Shown here: one piece after another, positions 10,201 to 18,162 of the stretch
How the letters are laid out: each line of letters opens with the position of its first letter
How positions within the stretch are numbered: position 1 is the first letter of the stretch
Assembly: GCA_017425245.1 (NCBI GenBank)
Contig: JAFOOX010000019.1
Location: 16,293 to 80,292 of the forward strand
Reading direction: 5' to 3'
Source of the DNA: Gammaproteobacteria bacterium
GTDB taxonomy: Bacteria; Pseudomonadota; Gammaproteobacteria; Enterobacterales; Neiellaceae
Length of the DNA stretch: 64,000 bases
Notes under the pieces: model-generated
Database searches by the model: none
What the model saw: the letters and a program-made list of their open reading frames with translations, nothing else
What the model was told of the DNA's origin: nothing
Program-made: the position numbers and the translations under genes

Positions 10201-10851
10201 TTCACCGCGCCCAACTGGCCACGCTTGCTCGAACCGCTGCTGCGCCGCAGCCCGCTGCTTAGCCTTGATCAGCAGCCGGCGCTCAGCGACTGGCTCAGCG
10301 ACTGCCTGCACAGCCCACTCGCGGCGCTCCATGGTGGTGAGCCGCTGACGTTGGCGCAGCTGGCGCCGGCCCGCACCCTGCGCGAGTGCGGGTTTCACTT
10401 CACCCTGTCTCAGGCGTCGCTGGCCCAGCTGGCCCGGCTGCTGGCCCGTGAGCGTGGCGAGGCGCGGCTGTGGTTGCCCGGCCCGCCCCAGCTGGAGGGG
10501 ATGATGCACGGCTTTATCGATCTGATCTTCGAGTGGCAGGGGCGCTTTTATCTGGCCGATTACAAATCCAGCCACCTCGGCAACGGCTTTGCCGATTACC
10601 AGCCAGCGGCGCTGGCCCGCCATGTGGCGGCCAATTACTACGATCTGCAGTACCTGATCTACGCCCTGGCCCTGCACCGTTATCTGGCCTCACGCCTGCC
10701 GGGCTACGATCCGGCCCGCCATTTTGGCGGTGTCTATTACCTCTACCTGCGCGGCATGAGCGCGGCCGAACCGGGGGCGGGGATCTACGCCAAAGCGCTG
10801 GCCCCGCAACTGCTGGCCGAGCTGGATCAGCTGATGGGGGGCCGGCCATGA
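7279..10851 (+). CDS. recB: Exodeoxyribonuclease V beta subunit RecB
   Basis: A 1190-residue UvrD-family 3'-5' helicase with a C-terminal nuclease domain, matching the usual 1180 aa. Walker A is EASAGTGKTFNI near residue 30. Further helicase motifs are LVDEFQDTDPAQY, GDPKQAIYAFRGGD, VVTLHGSKGLEYPLVFIPF and LLYVAVTRA. The nuclease active site is intact: D1081 in GFIDLIF, then D1094 and K1096 in ADYKSSH, equivalent to D1067/D1080/K1082 of the E. coli enzyme. The ATG overlaps the recC stop (ATGA) and the stop overlaps the recD start, so all three subunits are translationally coupled. The ptrA gene found between recC and recB in E. coli is absent. Confidence 0.97.
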   Translation: MSNNMSLLPLDAASLPLYGRHLIEASAGTGKTFNITRIYLRLLLERGLKVEQLLVMTFTKAATEELRGRIDSELRRALAEWPQLVTSDEFYRQLAQRVDGETARQRLAEALLYLDDAAIYTIHGFCSRALSQQAFASGLPLELELEADASPLLWQAIRDWLRQLAADEPAFALLQQAGWHSPESFHQQFRRALTSTTPVVAPSLDEIDRQAEVERQRWLDEQINPRKQAVLAGLQQAAAELLAALVDSHKERTKRLDEWQQLLGWLQQQDLQLPPKAAGEFINGNRYRGNERIKNLLEPFKQLRTEFGKALEAQDKALTQQRDGAPLAALVCAGIQQIRGRFAAAKAQAAQLDFDDLIQLLAARLVSTEGAALLAALRQTYPAALVDEFQDTDPAQYAIFDALYPQGDGSRLLLMIGDPKQAIYAFRGGDIFTYLAARAAADHHWQMDTNWRSLPAVVGGYNRLFWGAPLTASPAELFGYGIGYQPVKAADTAKALSAPLYDPLAERAALNYLWLGEQASDEEAGGGRPGNKADLQQQLAHWCACEIRRLLAAARLGDEPLRERDIAVLVRSGHEASVVREALRQLGYPSVYLSERDNLFASSEAAELLRLLDGLLALDSDRLLLAALSTRLLGGDAALLAQLADPNADELWQQQRERLTGLRQLWQQRGPMALLLHLLYHHYQPAPASHERSLTNMIHLAEQLQQAAGQQPHPQQLRQWLQQQIDAAQAGQGEGGETAQLRLESDANLIRVVTLHGSKGLEYPLVFIPFASNYRDPVKVGNQFIHYFEYQHRASNSRRQQVGASEEALRECRAQGEAESLRLLYVAVTRAIHRCYLGVAPTKGSHRSALGLALKLESDASWAEALNQLVASSNGDALLLDGQQLPAALAHKADTQPLPPLALAQLPRAIDSRWALHSFSALVRDSRSAQPADRDAEAQPAPIAEATGGGELRFALRRGSDAGILLHSLFEQLDFTAPNWPRLLEPLLRRSPLLSLDQQPALSDWLSDCLHSPLAALHGGEPLTLAQLAPARTLRECGFHFTLSQASLAQLARLLARERGEARLWLPGPPQLEGMMHGFIDLIFEWQGRFYLADYKSSHLGNGFADYQPAALARHVAANYYDLQYLIYALALHRYLASRLPGYDPARHFGGVYYLYLRGMSAAEPGAGIYAKALAPQLLAELDQLMGGRP

Positions 10852-12800
10852 GCGATCTAAGCCTGACCAGCAGCGCCCCGTTAGCGCCGATCGATCGCAG
10901 CAGCGAACAGTGCTGTGCCCGTCTGGCCGGCCAGGGGGCGGGCATGGGGGCGGGTATAGAAGCGATCGACTATTTTCTGGCCCGCCAGCTGCTGGCGGAC
11001 CTGCTGCCGGCAACAGATGCGCGGGCGCCGGCGCTGTTTCACCTGCTGTTGGCCACCAGTGCCGCCCCCCGCGCCGGCCACAGCGCCTTGCCGCTGACGG
11101 CGCTGGCCGGTGAACTGTGGTGGGGCGGTGACAGTGAGCAGCAGCCGGGCTACCGCTTTGCGCCGCTGGCCGAACTGCAGGCACTGCTGGCAGGGCTGGC
11201 CATTGCCCCTGAGGATGGCGCGGCGCTGGTGTTCGAGCACGGCCACCTCTACCTGCGCCGCTATTGGCAATATGAACGGGAGGTGGCGGCGGCACTGGCC
11301 GCGCGCAGCCGTTATCAACTGTTAACCCCGGAGCAGCAGCAACAGGCCCGCCAGTTGCTCGACCAGCTGTTTGGCCCGCCAACATCTGAATGCGACTGGC
11401 AGCGGCTGGCGGTGGCCAACGCCCTGGGGCGCCGTCTGGCGCTCATCTGTGGCGGCCCCGGCACCGGCAAGACCTACACCGTGGCAAGGCTGCTGGTGGT
11501 GGTGCAGGCCCTTTCAGGCAACGCGCTGCACTTGCGGCTGGCGGCGCCCACTGGCAAGGCGGCGCAGCGCTTGGGTGAAGCGTTGGACAAAGCCAAGGCT
11601 GAGCTGGCCGGGCGCGGCGTGGCCGCAGCCACCCTTGCGGCCATGCCAACGCGGGCCGAGACCATCCACCGTCTGCTCGGGGTGGTGGCCGACAGCAGCC
11701 AGCCCCGCCACCATGAGCACAATCTGATCGATGGCGATCTGCTGTTGGTGGATGAGGTGTCGATGCTCGATCTGCCGCTGATGGCGCGGCTGCTGCGCGC
11801 CCTGCCTGACCACTGCATGCTGGTGCTGCTCGGCGATGCCGATCAGCTGCCGTCGGTGGAGACCGGCAGTGTGCTGGCCGAGCTGGCACCACGCCCGCAC
11901 CCCGGCTACAGCGCCGCCACTGTGGCGCGGGTAGCGGCACTGGCCGGGCAGCAGTTGCCAAGTGGCGATGGCCCAGGCGCTCAGGATCATCTGCTGTTTC
12001 TGGCGCGCAGCCATCGCTTTGGCGGCCAGATCGGCGAGCTGGCGCAGCTGGTGATCAGCGGCGAGGCTCAGGCCAGCGCCAGCGTGCTGGAGCAGGCCCA
12101 GTGCCCGCCGGCGCAGCTGCTTAGCCGCCAGCCGCTTTTGAGCTGGTGTGACGACAGCAGCGTTGAGCTGTGGCTGGAGCAGCTGGTTCACCACTTCTAT
12201 GGTCAGCTGCTGGGCGCGGCCGATCTGCCGGCGGCCTTTGCTGCGCTGCATGGCTTTCGTCTGCTGCTGCCCACTCGGGTGGGCGAGCGCGGCGTCGAGC
12301 AGTTAAACCCGCAGATTGAACAGCTGCTGGCCCGCCGTTTCAGCCGGGTTCGCCCCGGCGGCAACTATGCCGGGCGACCACTGATGGTGGTGGAAAACAG
12401 CTACAGCACGGGGCTGTTTAATGGCGATGTGGGGCTGGTGTGGCCCGATGGTCAGGGCCGGCTGCAGGCATTTTTTGAGCGTGGCCCCGGCGATTACCGT
12501 CAGGTCAGCCTGGCCCGCCTGCCGCAGGTTGAGAGCGTCTATGCCATGACCATCCACAAAACCCAGGGCAGCGAGTTTGGCCAGGTGGCGATCCTGCTGC
12601 CGGATGGCGATAACCGGGTGTTGGGGCGAGAGCTGCTCTACACCGGCCTGACCCGCGCCAAGCAGGCGCTGCATATTGCTGGCAGCCTTGGTCTGTGGCA
12701 GAAGGCGGTGGCCCGACGGGTGGCCCGCTATGCCACCTTGGGCGAGCGGCTGGCGGCAGCTACAGTGAATCAACCGACAGATATGGCCGAACCGGAGTAA
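10848..12800 (+). CDS. recD: Exodeoxyribonuclease V alpha subunit RecD
   Basis: A 650-residue superfamily 1 5'-3' helicase, the second motor of RecBCD. Walker A is GGPGTGKT at residues 202-209. Other motifs are LLVDEVSMLDLPLM, LLGDADQLPSVETGSVL, AMTIHKTQGSEF and LLYTGLTRAKQALHI, in the family order. The start at 10848 overlaps the recB stop as ATGA. The same frame is open farther upstream inside recB, but that part has no family similarity. Length is slightly above E. coli RecD (608 aa), with extra residues around 365-400. A PHA-granule gene begins four bases after the stop. Confidence 0.96.
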   Translation: MSDLSLTSSAPLAPIDRSSEQCCARLAGQGAGMGAGIEAIDYFLARQLLADLLPATDARAPALFHLLLATSAAPRAGHSALPLTALAGELWWGGDSEQQPGYRFAPLAELQALLAGLAIAPEDGAALVFEHGHLYLRRYWQYEREVAAALAARSRYQLLTPEQQQQARQLLDQLFGPPTSECDWQRLAVANALGRRLALICGGPGTGKTYTVARLLVVVQALSGNALHLRLAAPTGKAAQRLGEALDKAKAELAGRGVAAATLAAMPTRAETIHRLLGVVADSSQPRHHEHNLIDGDLLLVDEVSMLDLPLMARLLRALPDHCMLVLLGDADQLPSVETGSVLAELAPRPHPGYSAATVARVAALAGQQLPSGDGPGAQDHLLFLARSHRFGGQIGELAQLVISGEAQASASVLEQAQCPPAQLLSRQPLLSWCDDSSVELWLEQLVHHFYGQLLGAADLPAAFAALHGFRLLLPTRVGERGVEQLNPQIEQLLARRFSRVRPGGNYAGRPLMVVENSYSTGLFNGDVGLVWPDGQGRLQAFFERGPGDYRQVSLARLPQVESVYAMTIHKTQGSEFGQVAILLPDGDNRVLGRELLYTGLTRAKQALHIAGSLGLWQKAVARRVARYATLGERLAAATVNQPTDMAEPE

Positions 12801-12803
12801 GTA

Positions 12804-13091
12804 ATGGCGACCATTCAGATCATGCGCAACCACCAGCTGGGCGAGGCCCGCATCCGCGACCTGAGCGAACAGGTCGCCAACAAACTGGCCAGCAAGTACG
12901 GGGTGGTGTGGCACTGGCAGGAGACCCGGCTGATGCTCAGCCACAGCGGTGGCGCCAATGGTCATCTGCAGGCTGGCCACGATCGTATCGAAATTCAGCT
13001 TAAGCTCGGCTTCCTGCTGTCGGCCTTTCGCACCAGTATCGAACAATCGATCAATGATCAGCTCGACAAATTGCTCGGCCCCGCCGGGTAA
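12804..13091 (+). CDS. Polyhydroxyalkanoic acid system family protein (PHA granule region)
   Basis: A 95-residue protein starting MATIQIMRNHQLG, with SEQVANKLASKYGVVWHWQ and a C-terminal FRTSIEQSINDQLDKLL. This fits the small family found beside phasin genes in PHA gene clusters (the PHA_gran_rgn type). Biochemical function is not established. It starts four bases after recD, so it may be transcribed with recBCD, while its likely partners, the phasins, begin about 190 bases later. No obvious terminator separates it from recD. Confidence 0.8.
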   Translation: MATIQIMRNHQLGEARIRDLSEQVANKLASKYGVVWHWQETRLMLSHSGGANGHLQAGHDRIEIQLKLGFLLSAFRTSIEQSINDQLDKLLGPAG

Positions 13092-13280
13092 CTGCTGCCG
13101 GCGGGCTGTCCAGCTGTCTGCCATTTTTCGTTGGCTACTTCTTGACCTCAATCAACCCCCGCCGGCCGGTTAGGGGGAGCTCTCTATTTCTGCGGCGTAC
13201 CTTTGACTCAGACAACCGGGAACCGGACGGGTCGGGGTGAGATGCCCGCCCGGTCTCAACTGAGACGACAGGAGGATGCC

Positions 13281-14048
13281 ATGTCATCGCTGATGAAAAA
13301 GGCCGGGGCCACGGTCAAGAAGATAGGCGGAATGCGCGACGAAATGCTGCGCAACATCTGGCTGGCTGGTCTTGGTGCTTACGCCAAGAGTGCCGAGGAG
13401 GTTGAGCAGCTGTCGGCCCGCAGCCAGAGCCTGTTTGATGAGCTGATCGCCCGCGGCAAGCAGGTGGAAGAGAGCACCCGCGAACGGGTGGCCCATGCGG
13501 CCGAGCATGGTAGCGAGCTGGTGGAAGGGCGAGTGCAGCGGCTGATGCAAAAAGCCGCCGGCATGGACAGCGGCAAACTGGAGCAGCTCAACGACAAGCT
13601 GGATAACCTCAGCCGCCAGGTCGAAAGCCTGCTCAAGGCCAAAGGTATGGCGCCGCTGGATGAGCCTGCTGCCGCACCACTACCCAAGGTCACTGGCCGC
13701 CCTGCGGCTAAGCCTAAGGCTGAAGCCAAAGCGGTTGCGGCCCCGGTCGCCAGACCAGCGGCCAAAGCCGTTGCCCGTCCGGCCGCCAAAGCTGCACCCA
13801 AAGCTGAGCCACAGGCTGAACTGAAAGCGGAGCTGAGCGCTGCCGCCAAACCAGCAGCCAAGGCGTTGGCCAAGGTGGTCGAGGCGATGGCCGAAGGGGT
13901 CAAAGCGGAGCATGCCAAGGCCAAGCAGGCGGCAACCAAGAGCGCCAAAGCCGTTAAGCCCGCCGCTAAACAGGCGGTCGCCAAGGTTGAGGCGGCAGCC
14001 AGTGAGGTGGCTGAACAGGTTGAAACTGCCGTTGCTGAATTGTCGTGA
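13281..14048 (+). CDS. phaF: PHA granule-associated phasin PhaF-like, with Lys/Ala/Pro-rich tail
   Basis: A 255-residue two-part protein. Residues 1-120 are the phasin domain (MLRNIWLAGLGAYAKS, then an amphipathic helix rich in E, R and Q that would coat the granule surface). Residues about 125-255 are a low-complexity Ala/Lys/Pro tail with repeated PAAK and AKAV units, like histone H1 and Pseudomonas PhaF. PhaF-type proteins bind both granules and DNA and help share granules between daughter cells. I choose the ATG at 13281 because AGGAGG sits five bases before it. The phasin domain is repeated in the next gene. Confidence 0.88.
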   Translation: MSSLMKKAGATVKKIGGMRDEMLRNIWLAGLGAYAKSAEEVEQLSARSQSLFDELIARGKQVEESTRERVAHAAEHGSELVEGRVQRLMQKAAGMDSGKLEQLNDKLDNLSRQVESLLKAKGMAPLDEPAAAPLPKVTGRPAAKPKAEAKAVAAPVARPAAKAVARPAAKAAPKAEPQAELKAELSAAAKPAAKALAKVVEAMAEGVKAEHAKAKQAATKSAKAVKPAAKQAVAKVEAAASEVAEQVETAVAELS

Positions 14049-14104
14049 AACCCGGTCGGGGCGGCCAACAGCGCCAGCCCCGTCCACTGCATGAGGATGC
14101 TGTC

Positions 14105-14464
14105 ATGAACGCTAGTAACGTTAAGGAAACCGCCCGCCGGGTGCTGGAAAACGGCGAACAGTTGGCGCGCAATATCTGGCTCGCTGGATTGGGGATCTAT
14201 AGCAAGAGCATCGAAGAGGCCCAAGATTTGGGCGACAAGACCAGTGAGGTGTTTGATGAGTTGGTTACTCGCGGCCAAGAAGTCGAGTATGCCACCCGCC
14301 AGAAGCTGGAAGAGACCCGCGAACGGGCCGGCGACAAGGTGGAGGAGCGGGTCAACGAGCTGTTCCTCAAGCTCAGCGGCATCGACCGGCGCAAGCTGGA
14401 GGAGATGAACGACAAGCTCGACAAGCTGGCCGCCGCAGTCGAGGCCCTGTCGCGCAACAAATAG
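14105..14464 (+). CDS. phaI: Phasin PhaI-like
   Basis: A 119-residue phasin with the family motif ARNIWLAGLGIYSKSIEEA, followed by a long amphipathic, probably coiled-coil helix (EVFDELVTRGQEVEYATRQ, then LEEMNDKLDKLAAAVEALS). It would coat PHA inclusion surfaces. It is closely similar to the N-terminal half of the preceding PhaF-like protein, so the pair looks like a duplication in which one copy gained the basic tail. The start at 14105 has GAGGA upstream. It lies 56 bases after phaF, in the order known from pseudomonads. Confidence 0.85.
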   Translation: MNASNVKETARRVLENGEQLARNIWLAGLGIYSKSIEEAQDLGDKTSEVFDELVTRGQEVEYATRQKLEETRERAGDKVEERVNELFLKLSGIDRRKLEEMNDKLDKLAAAVEALSRNK

Positions 14465-14480
14465 CGCCGGTGATAACGGT

Positions 14481-14505
14481 CAGCGCCCGCTGCTGGCGGG
14501 CGCTG
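14481..14505 (+). terminator. Strong hairpin after phaI, possible terminator
   Basis: CAGCGCCCGC (14481-14490) and GCGGGCGCTG (14496-14505) form a perfect 10-bp stem with a TGCTG loop. There is no T-run, so it may end transcription poorly or protect the phaI 3' end. Confidence 0.5.
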
Positions 14506-14566
14506 GTCGTGGCTGACCGGGTGAGGCGAGGCGCAGGCCAGACCTGCGGCAAATGGAGCGGCGGCG

Positions 14567-16051
14567 ATGACCAGTCTGTCGATCATGGATACCGCCTTCG
14601 TCTGGTTTGAGAGCGACGAAACGCCGATGCATGTCACCGGGTTGGTGCTGCTACGCCCGCCCAAGCGGCAGCAGGGGCAGTTTGCCCGGCGTCTGTACGG
14701 CCATATGCTCAGCTTTCCTGAGGTGGTGGCCCCCTTCAATTGGCGGCTGAGTGTTAGCTATCACAATCTACCCCAGTGGCTGCCCTGCGAGCGGGTAGTG
14801 CTCGCGGATCATATCGGCCTGGAGTTGCTGCCTGAGCCGGGTGACCGCGCCCAGCTGATGCAGCTGATCGGCCGCTTTCACAGCCGGCCGCTGGATCGCA
14901 GCCGCCCGCTGTGGCAGCTGCTGCTGGTGGATGGCATGGCCGATGGTTGTGTGGCGGTGGCCCTGAAGATGCACCATGCGCTGGCTGACGGGGTGAGGGC
15001 CAGCGGTCTCTTTACCCGTTGTATGAGCACATCGGCACGGGGACCATTCAGGCCGTTCTGGCAGCACCCGCTGAGCGAAGGCGAGGGGCATCAGGGCGAT
15101 GTCAGCGAGCAGGGGATGGTGGCGGGCTGGCTGGACGCGGTCAGCCGGCTGTCAAAGGAGGTACTGACCCTGCCGGGGCTGCTGCGCCTCGGTTCGCGGC
15201 TGGCATTGAAGGCGCTGCATCTGGGCGACTCGCCGCTGGCCACCCCCTTTACCGCGCCGCGCACCCCGCTCAACCAGCGCACCAGCGGTGGCCGCAGTAT
15301 CTGCGTCGGCCGCTTTCCGTTGGCCAGCTTCAAGCAGATTGGCCGTCTGACCGGGGCCTCGCTCAATGATGTGGCCTTGGCCGTCTGCGACATCGCGCTG
15401 ACCCGTTACCTTGCCGATCATGGCTGGCGACCCACCAAGCCCTTGGTGGCGCTGATGCCGGTCAACCTGCGCCGTCCGGGCGATCTCGCCTCTGCCTGCA
15501 ACAAGATGTCGATCGGGCTGGTCGCCATGGGCGGCGTAGATGACTCGCCCATCGAGCGTCTGGCCGCCATTCAGCGCTCCTCCACCGGCGTCAAGCAGGA
15601 GGCACTGTCGATGTCGCCGGAGGCTTATGTTAATTACTCGATTCTGGTCAATGCCGCCGCTTTGCTGGGCGGCAAACTCAACCTCAACGGGGTGGTGCCG
15701 CCGGCCAGTAACCTGATCATCTCCAATGTGCCGGGGGCCAAACGGCCGCTTTACCTGATGGGGGCGCGGATGACCGAGGTTTATCCGCTGTCGCTACTGC
15801 TGCCGGGGCAAAGTCTCAACATCACCCTCTATAGTTATGATGGTGCTGTTCATTTTGGGCTGGTGGGCAGCAACGATGCGCTACCCCACTTTGAGCTGAT
15901 GGCCGAGTATCTGGCCGAAGCTCTGAGCGGGCTGGAACAGGATGTGGTCGAGCTGGCGGTTGCACTGGTCAGCGACCAGTTGGCAGTGCCCGAAACTGAC
16001 GGTGACAGCGGCGACGGTGAGGGTGCTGTGCCCAGACAAAGCGGATTGTGA
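14567..16051 (+). CDS. Wax ester synthase / acyl-CoA:diacylglycerol acyltransferase (WS/DGAT)
   Basis: A 494-residue bifunctional acyltransferase that joins fatty acyl-CoA to a fatty alcohol (wax ester) or to diacylglycerol (triacylglycerol). The catalytic HHxxxDG motif is HHALADG at residues 136-142. Other family marks are the N-terminal SIMDTAFVWFESDETPMHV, the PLDRSRPLW motif, GASLNDVALAVCD and SNVPGAKRPLYLMGA. Length is typical (450-500). It lies after the phasins and opposite a fatty acyl-CoA reductase that would supply the alcohol. No frameshift or missing catalytic residue is seen. Confidence 0.93.
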   Translation: MTSLSIMDTAFVWFESDETPMHVTGLVLLRPPKRQQGQFARRLYGHMLSFPEVVAPFNWRLSVSYHNLPQWLPCERVVLADHIGLELLPEPGDRAQLMQLIGRFHSRPLDRSRPLWQLLLVDGMADGCVAVALKMHHALADGVRASGLFTRCMSTSARGPFRPFWQHPLSEGEGHQGDVSEQGMVAGWLDAVSRLSKEVLTLPGLLRLGSRLALKALHLGDSPLATPFTAPRTPLNQRTSGGRSICVGRFPLASFKQIGRLTGASLNDVALAVCDIALTRYLADHGWRPTKPLVALMPVNLRRPGDLASACNKMSIGLVAMGGVDDSPIERLAAIQRSSTGVKQEALSMSPEAYVNYSILVNAAALLGGKLNLNGVVPPASNLIISNVPGAKRPLYLMGARMTEVYPLSLLLPGQSLNITLYSYDGAVHFGLVGSNDALPHFELMAEYLAEALSGLEQDVVELAVALVSDQLAVPETDGDSGDGEGAVPRQSGL

Positions 16052-16112
16052 CCGTATCCACACATCGGCGGGCCGTAGCCGGCCATAAACGCTGATAACC
16101 GGCGAGGGCTGT

Positions 16113-17093
16113 ATGGTGAGCTGGCAAGGCAAGGCATTTAAACCATTGTTGCACCGGGTGATGCGGGCCCGGCTGGAGCGTTGCCGAACCATCGACGAGA
16201 TGCGGCGGGTGATCCTCGGCATCGATCGCCTCGGTTCTTTTATCAATCAGCCGCCAGATATCCAGTTCAACCCCTTTACCATCGGTGATCTGGCCTGCGC
16301 CTGGGTTGAGCGTCCCGGCTGTCAGCAGCTGGGGGTACTGCTCTATTTTCCCGGTGGCGGCTTCTGTTTCCGCAGCCCCATGGCCCATAACGCGGTGCTG
16401 GCCCGGCTCTCCGGCCAGTCGGGGTTGCGCGGGTTGATGGTCAACTATCCGCTGGCCCCCGAGCACCCCTTTCCGGCGGCGGTCAACGCCTGTCTGCTGG
16501 CTTATCGCTGGCTGCTGGCCCATGGTTTTCCGCCATCGGCGATCTGCCTGGGGGGCGATTCGGCGGGGGCCAATCTGGTGATGACCACCCTGATGCAGCT
16601 GCGCGATGCTGGCGAACCGCAACCGGCGGCGGCGGTGCTGCTGTCACCGGCGGTGGATATGGTGATGACTGGCGCCACTGTGTTTGAGCGCCATGACAGT
16701 GACCCGTTTTTTGCCATCGCTACCCTGTTGTTGCTGCGCAATAACTACATCGCCCATCACAACCCCTGGCAGCCGCTGATCTCGCCGCTGGTGGGCGAAC
16801 TGCACCAGCTGGCGCCGCTGATGATCCATGTGGGTGAAGATGAGGTGCTGCTCGACGATGCGGTGCGCTTGGCCGCCAAGGTCGAAAGTTGCGGTGGTGA
16901 AGTGAAGTTGACGGTATGGCCGGGCATGCCCCATGTCTTTCCCATCTTCAACCAGCTGCCGGAAGCGCAGCAGGCGCTGGCGGAATGCGGCCGCTTTCTG
17001 CGCAGTCGCATCACCCCGATGGGTCAGCCACCTATGGCTGCCGGCAAGAGCGCGGCAGTAAGCAGTGACGATCAGCCGCTCGCGGTTAAATAG
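16113..17093 (+). CDS. Alpha/beta hydrolase of the hormone-sensitive lipase type
   Basis: A 326-residue esterase/lipase-like protein. The nucleophile elbow is GDSAG with Ser150. NYPLAPEHPFPAAV is the strand-helix just before it, the acid is probably Asp in HVGEDEVLLDD and the base His in GMPHVF. The usual oxyanion-hole HGGG is PGGGF at 80-84, so the first His is replaced by Pro. It has no signal peptide, so it should act in the cytoplasm. Next to WS/DGAT it might turn over neutral lipids, but that is inference. Its last 22 bases overlap the 3' end of the convergent TetR gene. Confidence 0.85.
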   Translation: MVSWQGKAFKPLLHRVMRARLERCRTIDEMRRVILGIDRLGSFINQPPDIQFNPFTIGDLACAWVERPGCQQLGVLLYFPGGGFCFRSPMAHNAVLARLSGQSGLRGLMVNYPLAPEHPFPAAVNACLLAYRWLLAHGFPPSAICLGGDSAGANLVMTTLMQLRDAGEPQPAAAVLLSPAVDMVMTGATVFERHDSDPFFAIATLLLLRNNYIAHHNPWQPLISPLVGELHQLAPLMIHVGEDEVLLDDAVRLAAKVESCGGEVKLTVWPGMPHVFPIFNQLPEAQQALAECGRFLRSRITPMGQPPMAAGKSAAVSSDDQPLAVK

Positions 17094-17692
17094 GGCTGCA
17101 CCAGCGCCAGCAACTGTTTAACGCCAGCGCGGATGGTGGCGGGCGGCAAGGGCTCCGGGTGGGCCAGACTGTGCAGCTGCAGCCAGCCGATGGTCACCAT
17201 CAGTATGTTCTCGGCCAGTAATTCGCGCTGTGTCTGCTCCAGCTGCAGCCAGCCCAGCTCCTGCAACCGCTGCAGCGCCCGTTGGCCCAGTTGGCGTAGC
17301 TGGCTTAGCAATTTGGTCAGTGGCCGGCGAATGGCGCTATGGCCGAGGGCCGGGCCAGCCAGATCGCGCAGCACAAAGCGGTATTGATCGAGCAGGGTGA
17401 GCAGGCTGTGCAGATAGGGCCAATAGTCTTCGCCGCTCACCACCTCCTGTTCGAACTGCTGGCTCAGCCGTTGCAGCGCCAGCTCGCACTCCTGCATCAG
17501 GGCCCGCGCGATCTCGTCGCGGTTAGCAAAGTGGTAGTAGAGATTGCCGGGGCTGATCGCCAGCTCGCTGGTGATCGTCAGGGTGCTGACCTGATCAAAG
17601 CCCTGACGGTTGAAGGCGGCCAGGGAGAACTCCAGGATCCGCTCACGGTTACCCACCGCTGGCCCCGCCCAGCTGTTGCTGCAGGTAGCCAT
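17072..17692 (-). CDS. TetR-family transcriptional regulator
   Basis: Up to 206 residues. An N-terminal helix-turn-helix is visible (RERILEFSLAAFNRQGFDQ, then TITSELAISPGNLYYHFANRDEIA), followed by a helical ligand-binding domain with no clear ligand motif. It is the last gene of a run FAR, DUF2505, TetR, each overlapping or close, so it may regulate this lipid locus in response to an acyl compound; this is inference. The start is uncertain: the ATG at 17692 overlaps the DUF2505 gene by 44 bases, while a GTG at 17656, six bases after GGGG, would remove 12 poorly conserved residues. Confidence 0.87.
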   Translation of the reverse strand: MATCSNSWAGPAVGNRERILEFSLAAFNRQGFDQVSTLTITSELAISPGNLYYHFANRDEIARALMQECELALQRLSQQFEQEVVSGEDYWPYLHSLLTLLDQYRFVLRDLAGPALGHSAIRRPLTKLLSQLRQLGQRALQRLQELGWLQLEQTQRELLAENILMVTIGWLQLHSLAHPEPLPPATIRAGVKQLLALVQPYLTASG

Positions 17693-18149
17693 ATTCCTGC
17701 GCCATGGCCCGCTGGCAGTCGCCGGCCACGAACTTGACCAGGGTTGCCCCCAAGAGCGGCAGGCCGCTGCTGACGCTCAGTTCAATCTCGTTACGGCAAC
17801 CTGTCGCTTCGTCCACCAGCCGTAACTGGCCGCTAATGGTGACCGGTACGCCACGGATCACCAGCTGCAGATCACAGCCGAGGCTGCCGTCCTCCAGGCT
17901 GTACCAGTGTTCCTGCTGCTCGACCCGGTTATAGCTGCCGAGCAGGCTTTTCAGCACTGCTGGCACCTCAGCCGGGACGTCGCGGCTCAGCTCAAGGTGG
18001 AAGCCATCGTCGCTATCGTCCGCCCGGCTGATGGCGATCTGGTGCGAACCGAGTGCCTCATATTTACAGCGGATCAGTTCGGGCTGGCAGAACCAGGGGT
18101 AAAGCTGGTCGATATCGACGCCGTAGTGATGACAGGCGCTGAGCTTCAT
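17649..18149 (-). CDS. DUF2505 family protein
   Basis: A 166-residue protein starting MKLSACHHYGVDIDQLYPWF, with mixed strands and helices (YEALGSHQIAISR, then HLELSRDVPAEVPAVLKSLLG, DLQLVIRGVPVTISGQLRLVD and EIELSVSSGLPLLGATLVKFVA). The pattern fits the DUF2505 family, whose fold resembles START/SRPBCC lipid-binding proteins. I choose the ATG at 18149 because GGAGGG lies just upstream; the longer open frame has no similarity. Between the acyl-CoA reductase (13 bases away) and a TetR gene, a hydrophobic-ligand-binding role is plausible but unproven. Confidence 0.75.
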   Translation of the reverse strand: MKLSACHHYGVDIDQLYPWFCQPELIRCKYEALGSHQIAISRADDSDDGFHLELSRDVPAEVPAVLKSLLGSYNRVEQQEHWYSLEDGSLGCDLQLVIRGVPVTISGQLRLVDEATGCRNEIELSVSSGLPLLGATLVKFVAGDCQRAMAQEYGYLQQQLGGASGG

Positions 18150-18162
18150 CGGTCGCCCTCCG

